The position numbers were made by a program, and so were the translations under genes. This document shows positions 28,957 through 38,700 of a stretch of DNA of 59,506 nucleotides, in pieces. The notes beneath the pieces were generated by a model, which did not search any database, had not been told where the DNA came from, and saw only the letters and a list, made by a program, of their open reading frames with translations. The DNA is from an uncultured Clostridia bacterium (GTDB lineage Bacteria; Bacillota; Clostridia; TANB77; CAG-508): NCBI GenBank assembly GCA_934168365.1, contig CAKPNJ010000008.1:1-59506 (forward strand). Direction: 5' to 3'. Numbering within the stretch: position 1 is the first letter of the stretch; each line of letters begins with the position of its first letter.

Positions 28957-29370
28957 CTACTTCTTTGGACGTTTTGCTCCATACTTAGAACGCGCTTGCA
29001 TTCTATCTTTAACACCTGCTGTATCCAATGTTCCTCTGATAATGTGATATCTAACACCTGGAAGGTCTTTTACTCTTCCTCCTCTAATTAGAACAACACT
29101 GTGCTCTTGTAGGTTGTGTCCTATACCTGGAATATATGAAGTAACTTCATATCCATTAGATAGTCTAACTCTGGCAACTTTTCTTAAAGCTGAATTTGGC
29201 TTCTTAGGTGTTACAGTTTTTACAACAGTACATACACCTCTTTTTTGTGGTGCTCTTTTGTTAGTCATTCTTTTGTTCATAGAATTGTAACCATGTTGTA
29301 AAGCTGGTGCTGTTGATTTTGTTGTAGAACTTTTTCTACCTTTTCTTACTAATTGATTAATTGTTGGCAC
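28957..29370 (-). CDS. rpsL: 30S ribosomal protein S12
   Basis: Decoding-centre protein, 137 residues. It carries TPKKPNSALRKVARVRLSNG, with the streptomycin-site lysine in the KKPNSA motif, and PGIGHNLQEHSVVLIRGGRVKDLPGVRYH. First gene of the str operon. S12 shapes A-site fidelity, so its sequence is worth comparing given the CGG finding; by eye it looks ordinary. Confidence 0.98.
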   Translation of the reverse strand: MPTINQLVRKGRKSSTTKSTAPALQHGYNSMNKRMTNKRAPQKRGVCTVVKTVTPKKPNSALRKVARVRLSNGYEVTSYIPGIGHNLQEHSVVLIRGGRVKDLPGVRYHIIRGTLDTAGVKDRMQARSKYGAKRPKK

Positions 29371-29438
29371 TTAAATTTCACCTCTTTTCTAAAATTTATT
29401 CTACAAAAAAGCTGTATTATTACTTTTTTGTGACAAAC

Positions 29439-29485
29439 AAACCGTTAGGGAAATACACTATTCGCGTATTTTACACTAACGGTTT
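29439..29485 (-). promoter_or_regulatory. 5' leader hairpin of the str operon
   Basis: AAACCGTTAG (29439-29448)/CTAACGGTTT (29476-29485) with an inner AAATAC/GTATTT pair. It begins at the predicted transcription start, so the rpsL mRNA would open with this hairpin, about 70 nt before the start codon. Likely regulatory or stabilising. Confidence 0.6.
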
Positions 29486-29487
29486 AT

Positions 29488-29516
29488 ATTTTATCATTTT
29501 CCTCTATAAAAGTCAA
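29488..29516 (-). promoter_or_regulatory. Sigma-A promoter of rpsL-rpsG-fusA-tuf
   Basis: Minus strand -35 TTGACT (29511-29516), 17 nt, -10 TAAAAT (29488-29493). The same -35/-10 words as rrn P2 at the left edge. Confidence 0.7.
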
Positions 29517-29547
29517 CAGTTTTTCCAGTATTTTCTTATATATTAGG

Positions 29548-29578
29548 AAAGACCCTCATTTGAAAGCTGAGGGTCTTT
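29548..29578. terminator. Terminator between the coiled-coil gene and the str promoter
   Basis: Perfect 11-bp arms AAAGACCCTCA/TGAGGGTCTTT directly after the stop at 29581. The longer T run is on the plus strand, but the stem is strong in either direction. Confidence 0.75.
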
Positions 29579-29580
29579 TT

Positions 29581-30600
29581 TTATTCACCTATTTCTGTTT
29601 CTTCTTTGTCTTTATTAGCTGTTTCGTTCTCCTTATTTTGTTCAGCCATATATCCTTCTACGTTTTTTGCAACTTCCTGTTGTACGCCAGGAACATTAAC
29701 ATGCAATCCACTTCTAAATTTCTCACCAGCTGTCTTCGTGTTAATTAAATCTTCTACAGCGGTAACGTTTTCTGCATCTTGATGTGCTCGTATAGTTGCT
29801 CTGTTTTCTTGTCTTTTTGTTTTCCATTGAGTAAATTTATCTTTTACTTCTCTTAATTTATTCTTTATAATTGACCATACACTTGGATTTGCAAGTGCTA
29901 ATTCTTCCTTGTCGTATTTATTTCTATTTGTTGCTTTTTCTTCTATTTCTTCCAAGGCTCCAGCAACATTTTGCTTTGTTTCTATTTTTCTATCTTTTTT
30001 ATGTTCTTTATATTCACTGATTCTTTTATCTAGCTCTTCTTCTAACTTAGATATTTGACTTTGCACTTCATCTATTTTTTTTCTAGTTTCAGCTACTTTT
30101 GATACTCTAGGCTTACTTCTTAGATCTCTTGTTTTTCCTCTTTGACCCTTTGGTGCTAATTTTTGTACTTCTGTTGCTACTCTTCTATCCTTTTCTCCTC
30201 TAAAACTTTCTGTTTTGGTATACCTAGCTAACTGAGCATATAATTCATCTTCTCTATCTCTTAGGCTATCTATTTTTTCTTGTATAGCTTCACAATCCAT
30301 TTGAAAAGCTTCATATTCTGTATTTTCAAGTTGATGTGCATCAAATTCGATATTAAATTTAGCCATTTGCTTCTCAAGCACATTTCTTAATCTTTTAATC
30401 TGAATTCTTAATATTTTCTTTTTTACAGTTTCTTTTTCTTCTGGCTGTTCTTTCATTTTTTCTAACAGTTCTGATAATTTTTCTTTTGTATTATTGATTT
30501 TCTCCTCTTTTCTTGCAAAAATATCTTTTTCTACTTTTTGCTCATCTTGTACTTCTTCTCTGTTTTCATTTTCGTTAATTGGTTCTTGATTTTCTTCCAT
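29581..30600 (-). CDS. Unrecognised cytosolic coiled-coil protein
   Basis: About 339 residues, no family recognised. Highly charged, Glu/Lys-rich and almost entirely helical. There are heptad-like stretches at about 25-60, 95-135 and 165-215 (KKIDEVQSQISKLEEELDKR), and a basic segment PKGQRGKTRDLRSKPR in the middle. No signal peptide or membrane helix. Start chosen at ATG 30600 behind GGGGGAAG; the upstream TTG at 30627 lies inside the stop region of the preceding small gene. It is paired with the 46-residue acidic protein just upstream. Confidence 0.6.
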   Translation of the reverse strand: MEENQEPINENENREEVQDEQKVEKDIFARKEEKINNTKEKLSELLEKMKEQPEEKETVKKKILRIQIKRLRNVLEKQMAKFNIEFDAHQLENTEYEAFQMDCEAIQEKIDSLRDREDELYAQLARYTKTESFRGEKDRRVATEVQKLAPKGQRGKTRDLRSKPRVSKVAETRKKIDEVQSQISKLEEELDKRISEYKEHKKDRKIETKQNVAGALEEIEEKATNRNKYDKEELALANPSVWSIIKNKLREVKDKFTQWKTKRQENRATIRAHQDAENVTAVEDLINTKTAGEKFRSGLHVNVPGVQQEVAKNVEGYMAEQNKENETANKDKEETEIGE

Positions 30601-30613
30601 TTCACTTCCCCCT

Positions 30614-30754
30614 TTATTTTTTATCAACTAGTTGCTCTATCTCTTTTAAAATTTCGTCACATTCCATTAAGTCTTCTTTGCTCATATTTTCAAATTCATC
30701 TTTATCAAATTCTATTCCATATTGTTCAAATTTTATTTTTTTCTTTTCATCCAT
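30614..30754 (-). CDS. Small acidic protein (46 residues)
   Basis: A short ORF with a strong ribosome site (AAGGAGG, 7 nt before ATG 30754). The product begins MDEKKKIKFEQYGIEFDKDE and ends EQLVDKK. It is helical and acidic with no recognised family. It lies 13 bp before the coiled-coil gene, so the two are probably co-transcribed. Confidence 0.6.
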   Translation of the reverse strand: MDEKKKIKFEQYGIEFDKDEFENMSKEDLMECDEILKEIEQLVDKK

Positions 30755-30903
30755 AAAACTTCCTCCTTGGTTCAATTCTAAGCTTTATTATACCATATTT
30801 TCCATTTTTTTGCAACCATATTATGTAAATAAGTATAATTTGTAATCAAATTTTAATACAATTGTAATATATACGTAATATTTCACTAATTGTCTTATAT
30901 ACT

Positions 30904-32319
30904 CTAAATGTTCTTTTTCATTTCTTCTATTGCTCTATCGGCTAGTTTTGAATACTTTAATTTTTTATCTTTTATTTTTTCAGGAAGTTCTGGCAAGATG
31001 CCAAAGTTAGCATTCATTGGTTGAAAATTTTCATTAGTTGTTGATATATATTTACTCAATGCTCCTATCATTGTTAAGTCTGAAAAAACAATTTCTTTAT
31101 TTGTTTGATTGTATTGTTCTATCGCATTTAACGCTGATACTAATCCTGAAGAAATTGATTCTACATATCCTTCTACTCCAGTAATTTGTCCTGCAAAATA
31201 TATATTTCTGTTGCTTTTTAATTTATATGTTGGTTCTAGTAATTTTGTAGAATTTATATAAGTGTTTCTATGCATTACTCCATATTTCACAAAATTAGCA
31301 TTTTCTAAACCCGGTATCATGCTAAATACTCTTTGTTGTTCTCCAAATTTTAAATTTGTTTGGAATCCAACCATATTAAATAAATTTCCCTCTGTGTTGT
31401 CTTGTCTTAATTGTACAAGTGCATATGGCCTATAGCCTGTTCTTTTATCTGTAAAGCCTACTGGTTTTAAAGGACCATATCTCAAGGTGTCCTTTCCCCT
31501 TTTAGCCATTATTTCTAATGGCATACATCCTTCAAATATTTCCTTTTTTTCGAACTCATGAAGTGTTACTACTTCTGCATTTACTAAAGCTGTCCAAAAT
31601 TCTTCATACTCTTCTTTGTTCATTGGAAGATTTAGATAACTTGCTTCTGTTTGTGACTGTATTCTCTTTTGCCATTCTTCTATTGGTTCGTCTTTTTCTC
31701 TTTCTTGTTCATAGCGTTCTCCCCAAAATGCTATATCCATATTTATTGAATCTTTTTCGATAATCGGTGCTGCTGCATCATAGAAAAATAGTTTATCTTG
31801 GCCTGTAATGCTTAATATTTCATTTGATAGTTTATCTGAAGTTAATGGACCAGTTGCTATAATTACAATTCCGTCTTCTGCCATTTCTTGTAGTTCACTT
31901 TTAATCTCACCATTTATTAAAACATCATCAATATTGTTTACGGTTTGTTTTCCAACTTCTTTTCTTATTATTTCTATATTTTCCATTTTTTCTAATTCTT
32001 TTGTTACTCTCTTAGAAAAAACTTTTCTATCTACAGCAAGTGCCTGTCCTGCTGGTACTGCTGTTTCGTCTGCTATCTTTATTAAAAGTGAATCAAGCAT
32101 CCTTAATTCTTCTTTTAATAGACCACAAGCATTAGTATGCAAATTTGATTTGAATGAATTACTGCACACTACTTCTGCTAAATTTTGATTACTATGTGCA
32201 GGAGAGTATTTTTGCGGTTTCATTTCATATAGCTTTACTTTTATTCCTCTTTTAGCAATTTGGTAAGCAGCCTCTGATCCTGCTAATCCCCCTCCAATTA
32301 CTGTTATATAATCCTTCAT
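30904..32319 (-). CDS. trmFO: Methylenetetrahydrofolate-tRNA-(uracil-54-C5)-methyltransferase TrmFO
   Basis: Flavoenzyme that makes m5U54 in the tRNA T-loop using methylene-THF. It has 471 residues, slightly longer than usual. The N-terminal FAD-binding Rossmann motif is GGGLAGSEAAYQIAKRG. A GidA-like core follows with SNSFKSNLHTNACGLLKEEL and GPLKPVGFTDKRTGYRP, and the C-terminal FAD motif is YFAGQITGVEGYVESISSG. Upstream is the small type I toxin-like locus. Confidence 0.96.
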   Translation of the reverse strand: MKDYITVIGGGLAGSEAAYQIAKRGIKVKLYEMKPQKYSPAHSNQNLAEVVCSNSFKSNLHTNACGLLKEELRMLDSLLIKIADETAVPAGQALAVDRKVFSKRVTKELEKMENIEIIRKEVGKQTVNNIDDVLINGEIKSELQEMAEDGIVIIATGPLTSDKLSNEILSITGQDKLFFYDAAAPIIEKDSINMDIAFWGERYEQEREKDEPIEEWQKRIQSQTEASYLNLPMNKEEYEEFWTALVNAEVVTLHEFEKKEIFEGCMPLEIMAKRGKDTLRYGPLKPVGFTDKRTGYRPYALVQLRQDNTEGNLFNMVGFQTNLKFGEQQRVFSMIPGLENANFVKYGVMHRNTYINSTKLLEPTYKLKSNRNIYFAGQITGVEGYVESISSGLVSALNAIEQYNQTNKEIVFSDLTMIGALSKYISTTNENFQPMNANFGILPELPEKIKDKKLKYSKLADRAIEEMKKNI

Positions 32320-32400
32320 TTTTCCACCTCATATTACTTATATATTACATACTTTGTCGAATTTTGTCAATCGATTTTTTAAGTTTTTCGCAAAAATATG

Positions 32401-32429
32401 TTCACTTTCTGTTTTACTTGTTATATAAT
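32401..32429 (+). promoter_or_regulatory. Promoter of the type I toxin-like mRNA
   Basis: -35 TTCACT (32401-32406), 17 nt spacer, -10 TATAAT (32424-32429). The transcript would start near 32436. Its 5' end CACCTCC (32434-32440) is complementary to the GGAGGTG (32469-32475) of the ribosome site, so the leader can fold to hide the start. Confidence 0.6.
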
Positions 32430-32481
32430 ATTTACACCTCCATTGCATAATGGAAATTTAACTTGAAAGGAGGTGGGGTAC

Positions 32482-32550
32482 TTGTATCCTTTTATTAAAT
32501 TATTGGTACTTATTTTTATCTATCTAATCTTAAAGCTTTTTGACAAATAA
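32482..32550 (+). CDS. Small hydrophobic peptide, putative type I toxin
   Basis: 22-residue peptide (TTG start) with a very strong ribosome site (AAAGGAGG) 8 nt upstream. GTG at 32473 would add three residues but overlaps that site. The peptide is one hydrophobic helix, beginning LYPFIKLLVLIFIYL and ending with a charged KLFDK tail. This is the size and shape of membrane-acting type I toxins. The locus around it (sequestered ribosome site, bidirectional terminator, convergent RNA with a repeat antisense to the start) matches the par/Fst arrangement of Gram-positive bacteria. Sequence similarity to Fst itself is weak, so the call rests on architecture. Confidence 0.6.
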   Translation: MYPFIKLLVLIFIYLILKLFDK

Positions 32551-32554
32551 GTAC

Positions 32555-32638
32555 ATATAAAAACTTCCGTGACTGGCATCACGGAAGTTTTTTTGAGTTA
32601 CTTGTACCTTTTATTAAATTGAGATTTGACTCTCTACT
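32555..32638 (-). ncRNA. Putative antitoxin RNA (par RNA II-like)
   Basis: A minus-strand RNA of about 80 nt would start near 32638 and end in the shared terminator. It carries the complement of TACTTGTACCTTTTATTAAATT (32599-32620). The same words occur in the toxin mRNA at 32479-32501 with one extra T, covering the start codon. The RNA could therefore base-pair with the toxin start region and, through the terminator loops, form a kissing complex, as par RNA II does. Inference from sequence layout only. Confidence 0.55.
32561..32594. terminator. Shared bidirectional terminator of the type I locus
   Basis: Perfect 12-bp arms AAACTTCCGTGA (32561-32572)/TCACGGAAGTTT (32579-32590), 6-nt loop, seven Ts on the plus side and an A/T-rich exit on the other. 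It terminates the toxin mRNA and probably the convergent RNA. Confidence 0.85.
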
Positions 32639-32644
32639 ACAATT

Positions 32645-32673
32645 ATATTACTACATTATTTAAAATATGTCAA
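32645..32673 (-). promoter_or_regulatory. Promoter of the antitoxin RNA
   Basis: Minus strand -35 TTGACA (32668-32673, perfect), 17 nt, -10 TAATAT (32645-32650). It is stronger than the toxin promoter, as expected for an antitoxin RNA kept in excess. Confidence 0.65.
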
Positions 32674-32688
32674 CATCTTTTGGAAATT

Positions 32689-35652
32689 TTAACCAAATAA
32701 TTTCATAATATCTTCTTTTGATAGTTGGCTTATAAATGTGTTTTGTGTTGATAACATATTGTCTGCAAGTTTTGCCTTTTTTTGCTGTAGTTCATAGATT
32801 TTTTCTTCTATTGAATTTTTAGTAATTAGTTTATATACTTGCACATTATTTTTTTGTCCTATTCTATAAGTTCTATCTGTTGCTTGGTTTTCAGCTGATA
32901 AATTCCACCATGGATCATAATGAATTACTACATCTGCTCCTGTTAGATTTAAGCCTGTTCCACCAGCTTTTAAAGATATTAAAAATACCTTTATATTTTC
33001 GTCTTCATTAAATTTATCAACTAAATCTATTCTATCTGCTACTTTTGTTTGTCCTGTTAGCTTTAAATATGATATTTTATTTTCTTTGAGCTCTTTTTCT
33101 ATCATTTCAAACATTGAGGTATAACCTGAAAATAGTAATATTTTGTGTCCACTCTCAACAGTGTTTTTTATAAGTTCTATACATTGTATAAGCTTACTGC
33201 TCTCACCTTTATAGTCTTGTAAAAATAGTTTTGGATGGCAACATATTTGTCTTAATCTCATTAACAAAGCTAATATTTTTATTTGGCTTCCCTCAACTCC
33301 ATTCACTTTAATCTCATCGCTTATCTCTTTCTTTGCTCTTGATAAGTATGCCAAATATACCTTTTGCTGTTCTTCTTGCATTTCATTATATAGTACACTT
33401 ATAGTTTTGTCTGGTAGCTCTGTTAGTACCTCTTTTTTAATTCTTCTTAATACAAAAGGTTCTATCATTTTTTTAAGTCTTTCTAAACTTGTTTCGCTTT
33501 CTTCTTTAACTATAGGTGTTTCGAATGATTCTTTGAATCTTCTGTATTTAAACAAATATCCTGGCATTATAAAGTCAAATATAGACCATAATTCTGAAAG
33601 TGAATTTTCGATAGGTGTACCTGTTAGCGCAAATCTCGTTTGTGTTAATATTTTCTTTATAGATTTTGCATTTTGAGTATTATTATTTTTTACATATTGA
33701 GCCTCGTCTGCTATCATATATCTAAAATTATAGGCTTTTTCTTCATATCTCTCAATGTCTCTTTTTAAAGAATCATATGATGTAATAACTAAATCATATT
33801 GTAGTATATCATCTATTTTCTTTGCTCTTTCTGTAGCATTACCACTAATTACACATACTTTTAAACTTGGTGCAAATTTGTTAGTTTCGTTTAGCCAGTT
33901 TAGGGTAAGTGAACTTGGACACACTACTAGTGATGGCATTTTCCCTTCTTTATTTACGTAGTCTAATATTACTGCTATAACTTGAATTGTTTTTCCAAGT
34001 CCCATATCGTCTGCTAATATTCCACCAAATTGATAGCTATCCAATGTCTTTAGCCATTGATATCCTATCTTTTGATATGTTCTTAAACTTGCATTTAAAT
34101 TTTTAGGTATTTCCATTTGAACAGTTTTTTGTTCTGTTTCAAGGCTTTCTACCATATTTTTATATGTTTCATCTTTTGTTACTTCAACATTATTTAAATT
34201 TTTTAAGCATCTTTCTAAATACAAACTTCTATAATTTTGAAGTGTGATAACTCCATCTTTTAAATTTGTAAATCCATTTTCCATATCTAGATTTAGGTCA
34301 TCTAAAAATTTTAAAGTTTCATTTTGTTTTAAATCTATATAGCTTCCATCTTTTAATCTGTGAAAAGTCTTTTTTAACTTATACTTTTCCATTATGTCTG
34401 ATAAATCTGATAATTCAATTCCTATTTGTGATAAATCTATTTGTAGCAAATTGTTTTCTATCCTTACTCCAATAGATTTCATTTGTGGAGCACGTATTTC
34501 TTTTTTCTTAAAAGTTTCAGTAGCCAAAACTTCATATTTTTTCATATAGTCTTCAATTTCTTCTGATAAAAATTGATATATTTTTTCGTCATTTGCTAAA
34601 ATTAGTCTTGCGTTTTTTCTATCAAGCATAAATCCAGTTTTTATAAATTGATTTAGTGCTTCATTTTCTTTTATCATATTTCTGGCAAAATCAGTGTTTT
34701 GATTTATTAGTGGGTTGAATTCATTTTTCCCATAGCAAAATTTTATATCTGCTATAACATTATTGTTTGCATCATAATCTAAGTATATTTTCACTCCTAA
34801 TTTTTGTGGAATATACTTGTCTTTTACATATTTAGGCAAATCGTCTGTAACCACACTTTTCTCTATTTCTGGTGCGATCATTGCAAAAAAGTTTGTTACT
34901 TCTTTTTCGTCCATAATTATTTCATTTGTATAATTCTTCCTTAAGGTTTCTAATATATTTAAAATAGTGTTTTCGAATTTTTTGTCACAACGATATAAGC
35001 TGTCTGTGAATAATAAATATATATATTTTTTGCCTTGTAAGATATCATAACTAAAAACATCAATGTTGCATTTTAGTTTAAATTTATTTCCTTCTAATTC
35101 TGTGATGTTGAAAAATATTTCTGGTTCTTCATCTGCAAAATATATATTTTTTTCTACTGCATTTATTTGAAAGGCTACATTTTTATTTTTTAAAATTTCG
35201 AAAATGTCATCTAAGCCTGAATTTGATAATAAAATATTGTCTGGCATAAAATTGTTTCTATAATATGTATAATTCATTTCATTACTGTATTTAATAATTT
35301 CTGCATATTTTAATAAGAATGATAAAATTTCTTGTGATTCTTTTTCAAAAGATTCTGTAGTATGTATAAAGTTTAGTTTTGCTCCATACTGATATACTTC
35401 ATTGTTTAACATTTTTTCGTAGAATTCTGGTAAATTTTTAAGTTTATATAATTGTTTTTCACCTATTCTAAATTCTACCTTTAATTGTTTTTTGAAGTTA
35501 TCATAAAAAAATTTAGGTACAATTTTTATATTTTTACTTATATTTTCTTCTTCAATTTTAGAGTTTTGTTCACTTTGCATAAAGTTATTTAATAACTGCT
35601 TAAATACCCTATGATTTTCCTTTTCTTTAAAGTTTTCTTCTTTATTTAACAT
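32689..35652 (-). CDS. SNF2/RapA-family helicase (DEAD-like/HepA)
   Basis: 987-residue Swi2/Snf2 ATPase. The N-terminal ~500 residues match the bacterial SNF2-associated region (EEFNPLINQNTDF-type strands). The motor follows: motif I GGILADDMGLGKTIQ, motif II MIADEAQYVKN, motif III FALTGTPIENS, motif V/VI GGTGLNLTGADVVIHYDPWWN and DRTYRIGQ. No SWIM zinc finger is seen. Such proteins are thought to remodel RNA polymerase or DNA complexes in Firmicutes. A single-gene unit with its own terminator. Confidence 0.93.
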   Translation of the reverse strand: MLNKEENFKEKENHRVFKQLLNNFMQSEQNSKIEEENISKNIKIVPKFFYDNFKKQLKVEFRIGEKQLYKLKNLPEFYEKMLNNEVYQYGAKLNFIHTTESFEKESQEILSFLLKYAEIIKYSNEMNYTYYRNNFMPDNILLSNSGLDDIFEILKNKNVAFQINAVEKNIYFADEEPEIFFNITELEGNKFKLKCNIDVFSYDILQGKKYIYLLFTDSLYRCDKKFENTILNILETLRKNYTNEIIMDEKEVTNFFAMIAPEIEKSVVTDDLPKYVKDKYIPQKLGVKIYLDYDANNNVIADIKFCYGKNEFNPLINQNTDFARNMIKENEALNQFIKTGFMLDRKNARLILANDEKIYQFLSEEIEDYMKKYEVLATETFKKKEIRAPQMKSIGVRIENNLLQIDLSQIGIELSDLSDIMEKYKLKKTFHRLKDGSYIDLKQNETLKFLDDLNLDMENGFTNLKDGVITLQNYRSLYLERCLKNLNNVEVTKDETYKNMVESLETEQKTVQMEIPKNLNASLRTYQKIGYQWLKTLDSYQFGGILADDMGLGKTIQVIAVILDYVNKEGKMPSLVVCPSSLTLNWLNETNKFAPSLKVCVISGNATERAKKIDDILQYDLVITSYDSLKRDIERYEEKAYNFRYMIADEAQYVKNNNTQNAKSIKKILTQTRFALTGTPIENSLSELWSIFDFIMPGYLFKYRRFKESFETPIVKEESETSLERLKKMIEPFVLRRIKKEVLTELPDKTISVLYNEMQEEQQKVYLAYLSRAKKEISDEIKVNGVEGSQIKILALLMRLRQICCHPKLFLQDYKGESSKLIQCIELIKNTVESGHKILLFSGYTSMFEMIEKELKENKISYLKLTGQTKVADRIDLVDKFNEDENIKVFLISLKAGGTGLNLTGADVVIHYDPWWNLSAENQATDRTYRIGQKNNVQVYKLITKNSIEEKIYELQQKKAKLADNMLSTQNTFISQLSKEDIMKLFG

Positions 35653-35739
35653 AACAATCTCCCTTGAAATTTCATCAAGTTGTAATTATATCATAGGTTA
35701 AACTCATTTTCAAGAAATATGCTTTATTTTCTATGATTA

Positions 35740-35783
35740 AAAAATGAACCCCAATTTAAACTTCTTGTTTAACATTGGGATCC
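35740..35783 (-). terminator. Hairpin between SNF2 gene and protease gene
   Basis: Minus-strand stem GGATCCCAAT-GTTAAAC/GTTTAA-ATTGGGGTTC with a small loop, then ATTTTTT. It begins just beyond the surface-protease stop (35793), so it terminates that gene. Confidence 0.8.
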
Positions 35784-35792
35784 ATTTATTGG

Positions 35793-38700
35793 TTATTTTA
35801 TTTCCTTGCTAAATTTTACATATTTTATATATATTACTACTGCAGAAATCGTTATAATAGCTATAGCAATTATTATTGTTACCTTTAATCCAGTTTGTGG
35901 GATTGTTCCTTCTGCTATTGTATTATCTGGTTTTTCATTATTGCCAGTTGAAGATCCATCAACCAACACATCATCCACATAACTTTCTATCTTTTGCATA
36001 TTATCTGCCTCTATTTCTATTGCATCAGATATATACATTCTTTGATCTCCTTCTCTTTTTGCTACTTCTTTAATATATACATATAATTCAGATGCATCAG
36101 CAATTTCTTTAAAGTTCTTTATTTGTTTTGTATTTATTTTAAAGTTCAATTCATTTTCTACATTTTGTTCTTCATCTATTTTAACCCAATCTTCAATTTC
36201 ATTCTCTGATTGATTTGGTGATAAATAATAATAATACTCAAATGTTTGATTTTCTTTAACTCTTATAACATTTTTTAGATTGATTTGTAGTACATAATAA
36301 TTTTTTTGATTTTCTTTTGTATATTGATATCCTTGTGCCAATGGTATAATACATTTAACATCGTCAAAATCCGAATTAATTGCTGTTTTTGCCTCTACAA
36401 TTATAATGTTAAATGTAGTTTTTTTAGATTGATATGTTAAAGTGATTTCAACTTTTCCTATTTTTTTATTAGTAAATCCACTTACTGTAACATTTTTATC
36501 AGTCATAAGAATTTGTTCGTCACTTCCATCATTGTACTCAACTTTAATAAATCCTCCAGCCAATTCAAGTTCTTCTTTATTTTGAACATATTCAACTTTA
36601 TTTGGTAATTTTGCTATAGAAATATTAGTAATCAATCTTTCAATAACATTTATTTTTTGTGTAACAGTTTGTCCTTCATAGGAAATTGTTACATATTGTT
36701 GATCTTTTTTTAATTTCATTCCATCATTTATTGTATAATCTGTAATATTTTTTGATGTTCCATTTTTATATGTAGCTTTTACTGTCATTCCTGTTTTATC
36801 AAAATTTTCACCCACAAAGTATGTTGTTTTCGTTGGTGGCGTTGTTATTGTAATACTTTCAATACTATTTTTTACTACCTCTATACTCTGTATTGCTTCT
36901 TTACCACCATAAGAAATTGTTACATTTTGTTGTCCCTCTTGTAGATTTGTTCCATTTATAATACTATACTCAGATTTGCTTATAACCTTAGATGTTCCAT
37001 CATTGTAATTTGCTTTTACAACCATTCCTGTCACATCAAAATTTTCACCTGCAAAGTATTTTGTTTTAGTTGGTGGTGTTTGAATAGTTATACTGGTAAG
37101 AGTAACATTTTTTTTCTTAACTTCTATACTTTGTTGTACTTGTTTTCCGCCATAAGAAATTGTTACATTTTGTTGTCCTTCTTGTAAGTTTGTCCCATCT
37201 GTTACTGTATAATCAGTTATCAATTTTGATGTTCCATCACTATAGTTTGCTTTTATAACCATTCCAGTTTTATCAAAGTTTTCCCCAACAAAATATATTG
37301 TTTTAGTTGGCGGTGTTTGTATAGTAATACTGCTAAGAGTAATCGTCTTTTTCTTAACTTCTATACTTTTTCTTACTTCTTTTCCTTCATAAGAAATTGT
37401 TACATATTGTTGACCTTCTTTTAAATTTTCACCATCAATTACTGTATAGTCTGTAACTATTTTTGATGTTCCATTTTTATAAACCGCTTTTACTGTCATA
37501 CCTGATTTATCAAAATTCTCTCCTACATAGTAATTCTTTTTATTTGGTTCATTTACTATTGTTAATGATTCAACTGTGTTTGCCAATACTTGTACTTTTA
37601 ATGTTACTTTTTTATTATCATATGATATTGTAATAGTTTGCTCACCTTGTTGCAAATTTGTTCCGTCACTAATTTGATACCCTGTAATTTCTGAAGACGC
37701 TCCATTTTTATAAACTGCCTTTATAACCATTCCTGTAGAATCAAAACTCTCTCCTACATAGTATGTGGTTTTATTTGGCATTACATCTATAACAATAGAT
37801 TCAAGTGTATTTACTATTACATTTATATTTTGTTTTACTTCTTTATCTTCATAAGAAATTGTTACATATTGTTGATTTAATGTTAAATTACTTCCATTTG
37901 TTATTGTATAATCTGTTATAATTTTTGATGTATCATCATTGTAATTTGCTTTTACAACCATTCCTGTTTTGTCAAAATTTTCGCCTACAAAGTATGTCGT
38001 TTTTGTTGGAGGTGTTTGTATTTCAATGTTTTTTAATGAGTGATCTACTGCGTTTGATACAGTAAACGCTTTGATTGTAGAATCAGCTTTATACTCATTA
38101 TTAACTCCATTTTCATCTAACGCCTTCTTTTTTGAAAGGTCTTCCCATTCTGTACTATTACTCAAACCGTTTAGTAGTAATAAAACATTTACCGCTTTCA
38201 ATTTCTACATCTGCCCAGTCTGATTTAGCTAATTGTAGCTCTGTCGCATATGATACTTGGTCTGAATCACTTCCTGTTATTTCAATAGCTACAACAAAAC
38301 TATCGGCATTAATTTTTATTGGGTTTAGAAATTCCAGTGTATGATATCCCACCGTATCTACAGTTTGAGAATCACCTGTTTTTAGTTTAACTGCTTTTAA
38401 ATCACTTTTATTTTTACCTGTTCCATTTGGATTCACATATACTTTACATGTATATCCTTCAGTCGAATAAATTCCTACTTGTGTTATATATTCTGTTCCA
38501 GATGTTTTTTTATTAAAGATATTGGCCAAATATAGTGGTGTGCCATTTAATTCATCCTCTGTAAAAGCTGCTTCTGGACCGCAATAATCATACTGATATA
38601 TATTTTCATAATTTATTTGATCTGAAGCTCTTATTATTCCGTATGTTAGCGTATATACATTAACATCTTCATATGATACATACATAAATCCATTTTTTCC

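Noticed and set aside
32473..32550. GTG start for the small toxin peptide
   Set aside because: GTG 32473 is part of the ribosome-binding sequence itself; TTG 32482 has proper 8-nt spacing.
36620..38040. CRISPR-like or satellite repeat
   Set aside because: Repeats are about 225-240 bp, in frame, and encode Ig-like domains; there are no spacers or cas genes.
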